64,000 nucleotides of DNA from Glandiceps talaboti (Eukaryota > Hemichordata > Enteropneusta > Spengelidae): positions 10,364,001-10,428,000 of the forward strand of contig NC_135566.1 of the NCBI RefSeq assembly GCF_964340395.1. Direction: 5' to 3'. The position numbers and the translations under genes are program-made. The notes under the pieces were generated by a model. It made no database searches and was not told the origin of the DNA. It was given only the letters and a program-made list of their open reading frames with translations. Below are positions 59,201 to 64,000 of the stretch, piece after piece. Numbering within the stretch: position 1 is the stretch's first letter; each line of letters starts with the position of its first letter.

Positions 59201-62200
59201 ACCGTGTTTTGCATTTGATCTTGACAATCTAAACATACATAGGATATGAGGAAGAATCTAAAAGACACCACCTATGTCGTTATGATGTGTTGTCGGAAAA
59301 TGTGAAAATGTTTGGATGTAGGCCTGAGTTTATGGAAAGTGTAGAGTAATTAATGTGCTGCGTGTATGAGCTGCGGGTCGCGATGGTCTGCTGCGGGTCG
59401 ATGGTCTGTCACTGTCTACCTGTCTAATGGTTGCTGGTCTCAATGGTGGTTACATGATTGACCGTAAATAAATGGACAATATGTTGAAAATTTATGTTAT
59501 TAAGACTGTACTGTGAGAATTCTAAAATACATTGTATGTTAGATCACCAATGTTTTCCTTTTTTTAAATAAGGACCAGGAGCCCCGAGTCAAAAATAGAT
59601 AAAAAGAATGACTTTGGGAGTTTTTACAGATTAATTAACATAATACATTTGGTTCCTATATATCATTTCACACGTCCCTTTAAAATATCACAATGGGAGG
59701 AGGATGGGGGGGGGGGTATTAAATGAGGGACTGCAAAATCTTCCAAAAATAACACGAGGTACCGTAACGTGTAACCATGACATTTGTGTATTTTACTGAC
59801 AGTTGTGATAGCTACAGCAAGAACTAGATCTTTTAGTTTGTCTTGTTGATCGCAAACCGGAATGCTGACAAATTTCAAACTGCACAATAATGGTTCATGT
59901 ATGTAACTGTATTTCGTATAGCCGACTCCTGGGGGTGGACTTTGAAACGACACCATCCGTAGCATTTGTCGCGAGACAACAATCGCTTCAGGATATCACG
60001 TTATCACAAATCTATATGAAATATTGTTACCGTGAGAGGGTGGTGGATCGGTTGCTGAGAACTTTCATTGTTTGTGGGCGTTGTCACGAATCTGTCATGA
60101 CTGTGTTTGAATTTCTGTGGTATATACTCAATAAATTAACCTATTAATAGAAAAAGTGGGTTGATTGATAACATATTCTTAGCCAGGAAATATTAAGTGA
60201 CCATCAAGTAGAAAATATTGCAAGTATGTTTTTGGTGTATACAATTTCAGCAAAGGAAATGTATCTATTAAGCATTCATTTCCTTAGATCAACACCGTCC
60301 TAAAACCGCAGGCCTCTTTACGGCACTATCCAAAACGCATCGCAAAAAATCATTTTTCGTTGCGTCAGCATAAATGATGTCTGGCTTACGGGAATGGAGA
60401 TTAATTGAAGTGATATCAAAGTGGATTTAGTTTATTCCTGGTATCTTATATCCCCAGTCTATAACATGAGATAATCTATCCTCAGTTTATCGTCTGAGAT
60501 TTTTTAAACATGTATCCCTATCAAAGTATTGGATCACACGGTTTGCCTATAGGCTGTATTCTGTCAGTCTACGATGCAAGCACATTTCCACTCGTACATT
60601 CGCCTCCTGATCTGTGATATCTTAAGTCCTGCACGCACACAGATGTAATCTAACGTTACTTTGTCAATCTCATGTTACCTTAAATCTGTTGGTGTGGATA
60701 CCAAACTCGGAAAGTGGTCCGTGAAAGCAAACCCTTCACAATGTGTCAAACTTAACCCCGGGGGGCTTATACCAGTGACCTTTTGTGGTAATTTCTCTGC
60801 AAACATTCCAATATATAATAACAAACACAGAAAAATCGCGAAAATAGGCTGTTTATTTCTTCTTCGTATAAACCACAACCATCCATATACAATAGAAAAA
60901 ATATCCACTTACACAAGAACGGAAGGTTTCTGCTAACATATATTACTAAGCATACCCCGAGTAAAAGGGCAAGCGGTAAAAACTATACAGTATAAACTTG
61001 GAAGTAAATAATACATTTCATTTTCGGCGTTGTTCATTTCAAACAACACGCCGTTTAAACGCAGCATTTGTTAAAGAGAGAGAGATAAACACAGTACATT
61101 GAGGAAATAGTTGCCTATCTTTAAATTCAAATATTTATGTTGCCAAATAGTTCAAACTTTACAAAATACAGAAATAAACAATAAGATCTGTTCTAAAGGT
61201 TACACTAATCACACAGTTTTATGTTTACATTTGACCAGTCTGTACACATGCCTAGTATATTCCAGATTGTTGTACGGTACCAAACCACAGGGACACGTAA
61301 TCTTGCTTTGATAAAGAAGATTTATATGAACGAATATTATAACGAATACTGTTGCTACGAATATGGGTGCACTATGTATTCTCCATTCGTATACGTTCGA
61401 CACAATGAAAAAAATGTCAGCGTAGTTAATAATTATATTTTATTTATCCACCCAAAGAATTAAGAGGGAATAAAAATAGCAACGTAATTCGTACTCGTTA
61501 CGTATGAAATATTTTATATATACACCTATACACGCAAAATTCCGTGTCCCGGCGTACCAAAATAATGATATTGAACTGTTTGCTCAAATTACTGCAAAAT
61601 GTAATCGTACAACATTTAGTGTATGCAAATGAGTTAAACCACAGATCCATGGTTAAACCGTTAAAAATCTTCAGACTTTGAATAAAACCGAATCAACATG
61701 AAAACCACAATACTATTAAATTATTATCGTATATCAAACGACATTACAGTTGATCGAGAGGGTTTCTTGAATTATATTCTGTAATCTCACGCAAAATATC
61801 AACAACTGTCAACAGAAATCAGATCGGATTTGACATCAGCCTTCCCAGATTCTAACATATGGTGTTCTATTTGCCAAACATTTCATGTCCGGAAGGCGAA
61901 TGACAAATTCGAAACAAATGCACGTGGGTGTTTTGTTTGTTTGTTTGTTTGTTTGTATGTATGTCTACCTCGCTGGATCTGTGCACAGACAATTATACTT
62001 GTCTGTGATCTGTGACGTGGGTAGAATCGCAGACAAGAAAGGAGGAAAAGTCTGTGGTAGACTGAAAGTAGAACGATCACTTTGCATAGTCTCATATTTA
62101 GTGACGTGGGTGTGAATGTTAGGAGACGATTAAATCCTTATAAGTGTTAATGATTTCTAGAAATGTTAACGACCATTAACAATTTGATGGGAAATACACA

Positions 62201-62753
62201 CTTCTTCAAGACGATTGCCAGGTCATTCACAGTGAGTGTCGGTCAGTAAAACTTAATAGGTTAAAATTCACAAGTTGCCCACATGGCATCGTAAAAATTG
62301 TACTTATTTATTAACATCGTAACATTTGTCTATGTGGGTTCCAGCATAATTGATTTTAATTAAACCATAAGGTATTGACAATTCTATCTGAATTAATTCC
62401 AAAGACAAAAAATATCTCTATTATTATATGGAAAAATAACGTCTGAAAATAGCAGCACCATGAATCTATTAATTTGACATTTGGAAAAATACAATATTGT
62501 CAACAAGAATTTAAGAAAATACAAATATCGGTTTAAACTAGGTGATATTATAACAAATGGTAACAGCAAAATAGATTTTGTCAAAAACAAAGAGGAAAGT
62601 GTATAATTGGGTCTAACCAACGTGAAACCATTGTCATTTATCAGTAATGGGGATACACATTGTTTAAAAAATCTGTCTACTTGTAATGCTAAGTGTTGTC
62701 ACGGTACACAAAATACACACAACCTGCACCAGGCTAAGTTACTGATTTGCCCA

Positions 62754-62831
<78 letters not shown>

Positions 62832-64000
62832 GATCTAGTTCCTATACGGTATCGTTACGAATTACACCTAGTTAGAGACCAGATTGACATCCAGACTACC
62901 CAACTACAGGCATGTACGAATGTTACGGAACTTCTCGGTAATAATTTCAATGATCTTCAAAAATATTTTTTATCTTTAAAAAAAAAGACATTTATCATGA
63001 TCTTTCGTACATGTGTTTGTTAGATAAATATGTTAAATTCATTTTAAGAATTCATTCATGTGTTTTGTTTAAACTATACAAGAGAATTTACAACACTTGA
63101 AGGGTCAACATATTCAAAGTATAAATCATTAGAAAATGCACTGTGATGAGTGTGGTAGCAACCTCACACTTCATTATGTATATGAGCTATGTACACCTCA
63201 CTGCCGATACTTAACAGGCTTTCACTGTGAGACTGGGGCTTTACAGCTCTCGAAAACGTCAAGGTTGGCAATTGAAGTTAATGGTTGTAGGGAGCAAGGT
63301 TAATGGTTGTAATGGGGACGACTGATTTTCATGGGCGCCACTGACCGAATCAAACAGGCGGAGCCACTTTGCAAAAAAAAAAATTACACAAGTAACGACA
63401 GATGTTTATAGTCATTCTTTATGTACTTTGCAATATCCTGTAGTTGTAAAGTTAGGGTGATGAGAGCCTAAATCTAGACTATTGACCCAATCTGGAACTC
63501 CGCTACTCGAGTGTATGATAATATATATGTGTGAATTTTGAAGTTTGTTGACCCTTAAACAGTATTGAAAGTTATTCAGTTACATTTTATATTAAAAGAA
63601 ATCCACAAATGAATTTCATGAATGTTTCTGTCACAATGGGTAAGTTGTTTTGTTTGACCTAATCATGGAAGGCGGTCAAAATAACAGGTTAAAGATTACA
63701 ACTAGAGGACGGTGCATTTGTACGCTAAAATGACTGTGGATCAAAGTGCACCTACGTATCACAAAACAAAATATCGAACTCATAGTGATTAGGCTGTGTA
63801 TACAAACACTTGCTGAAAAACAATGATATGGTCTCTATCACAAAGAACTGTACTGTACTGTGGTAGATGTAATGGAATGAAATTAGGCTTGGGGCTGTTT
63901 TTCAGGTTAGTCCACTAAAGGAAATAGTGGTCTGAAATTTCAACAAAGGCGCTTTAGCTTTGTAACGTAACCTTTGTGTTATTTGTAAGAACTGTCCACT
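56255..64000. other. Region upstream of the TP53I13-like gene, no gene seen
   Basis: Contains the likely promoter (56260-57000, locally CpG-richer), a GC-rich repeat copy (56937-56975), a repeated phrase GTTGGCATCCAGACTAACTT (57299-57320, relatives at 36728 and 62877), a TTTG/TATG run (61927-61963) and a CTA array (62756-62831). Open frames here are short, without recognisable motifs or splice continuity. Confidence 0.55.
62756..62831. repeat. (CTA)n microsatellite
   Basis: About 25 CTA units. They explain a poly-Thr open frame. Confidence 0.96.

Overview
This is an animal nuclear genome window. It is AT-rich, its genes are split by GT-AG introns with strict phase continuity, and it is full of microsatellites, minisatellites, small inverted-repeat (MITE-like) elements, a tRNA-derived SINE and decayed non-LTR retrotransposons. 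Gene content and repeat style suggest a marine invertebrate (an ambulacrarian or lancelet/lophotrochozoan-like genome). I cannot name the species from sequence alone.

Layout. 1-5434: repeats, no gene seen. 5435-13209 (+): a ZDHHC5/8-type palmitoyltransferase, seven exons, ending in the PDZ-binding tail YEISV; its first coding exon was not found. 13210-22868: long 3' flank with three minisatellites, two of them made of repeated CCAAT boxes. 22869-24994 (+): a two-exon Golgi carbohydrate sulfotransferase of the CHST8-14 family. 25660-26470: remains of a LINE with an SGNH-esterase ORF1 and an endonuclease. 27792-40547 (+): mitochondrial dimethylglycine dehydrogenase, 15 exons reconstructed base by base, 889 aa. 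40548-43079: short intergenic stretch with a SINE copy. 43080-56209 (-): six-exon gene for a secreted DUF3105-domain protein resembling vertebrate TP53I13. Its introns hold a near-complete RT fragment of a LINE, a 68-bp minisatellite, a 26-bp minisatellite split by an insertion, and several foldback elements. 56255-64000: no convincing gene.

The four genes have no shared pathway that I can see: protein palmitoylation, glycan sulfation, mitochondrial choline/one-carbon catabolism, and a poorly known secretory-pathway protein. DMGDH and the TP53I13-like gene converge tail to tail. The most interesting material is structural: long foldbacks just downstream of 5' splice sites in the TP53I13-like gene, MITE families shared between loci, and paired CCAAT-box arrays downstream of the ZDHHC gene.
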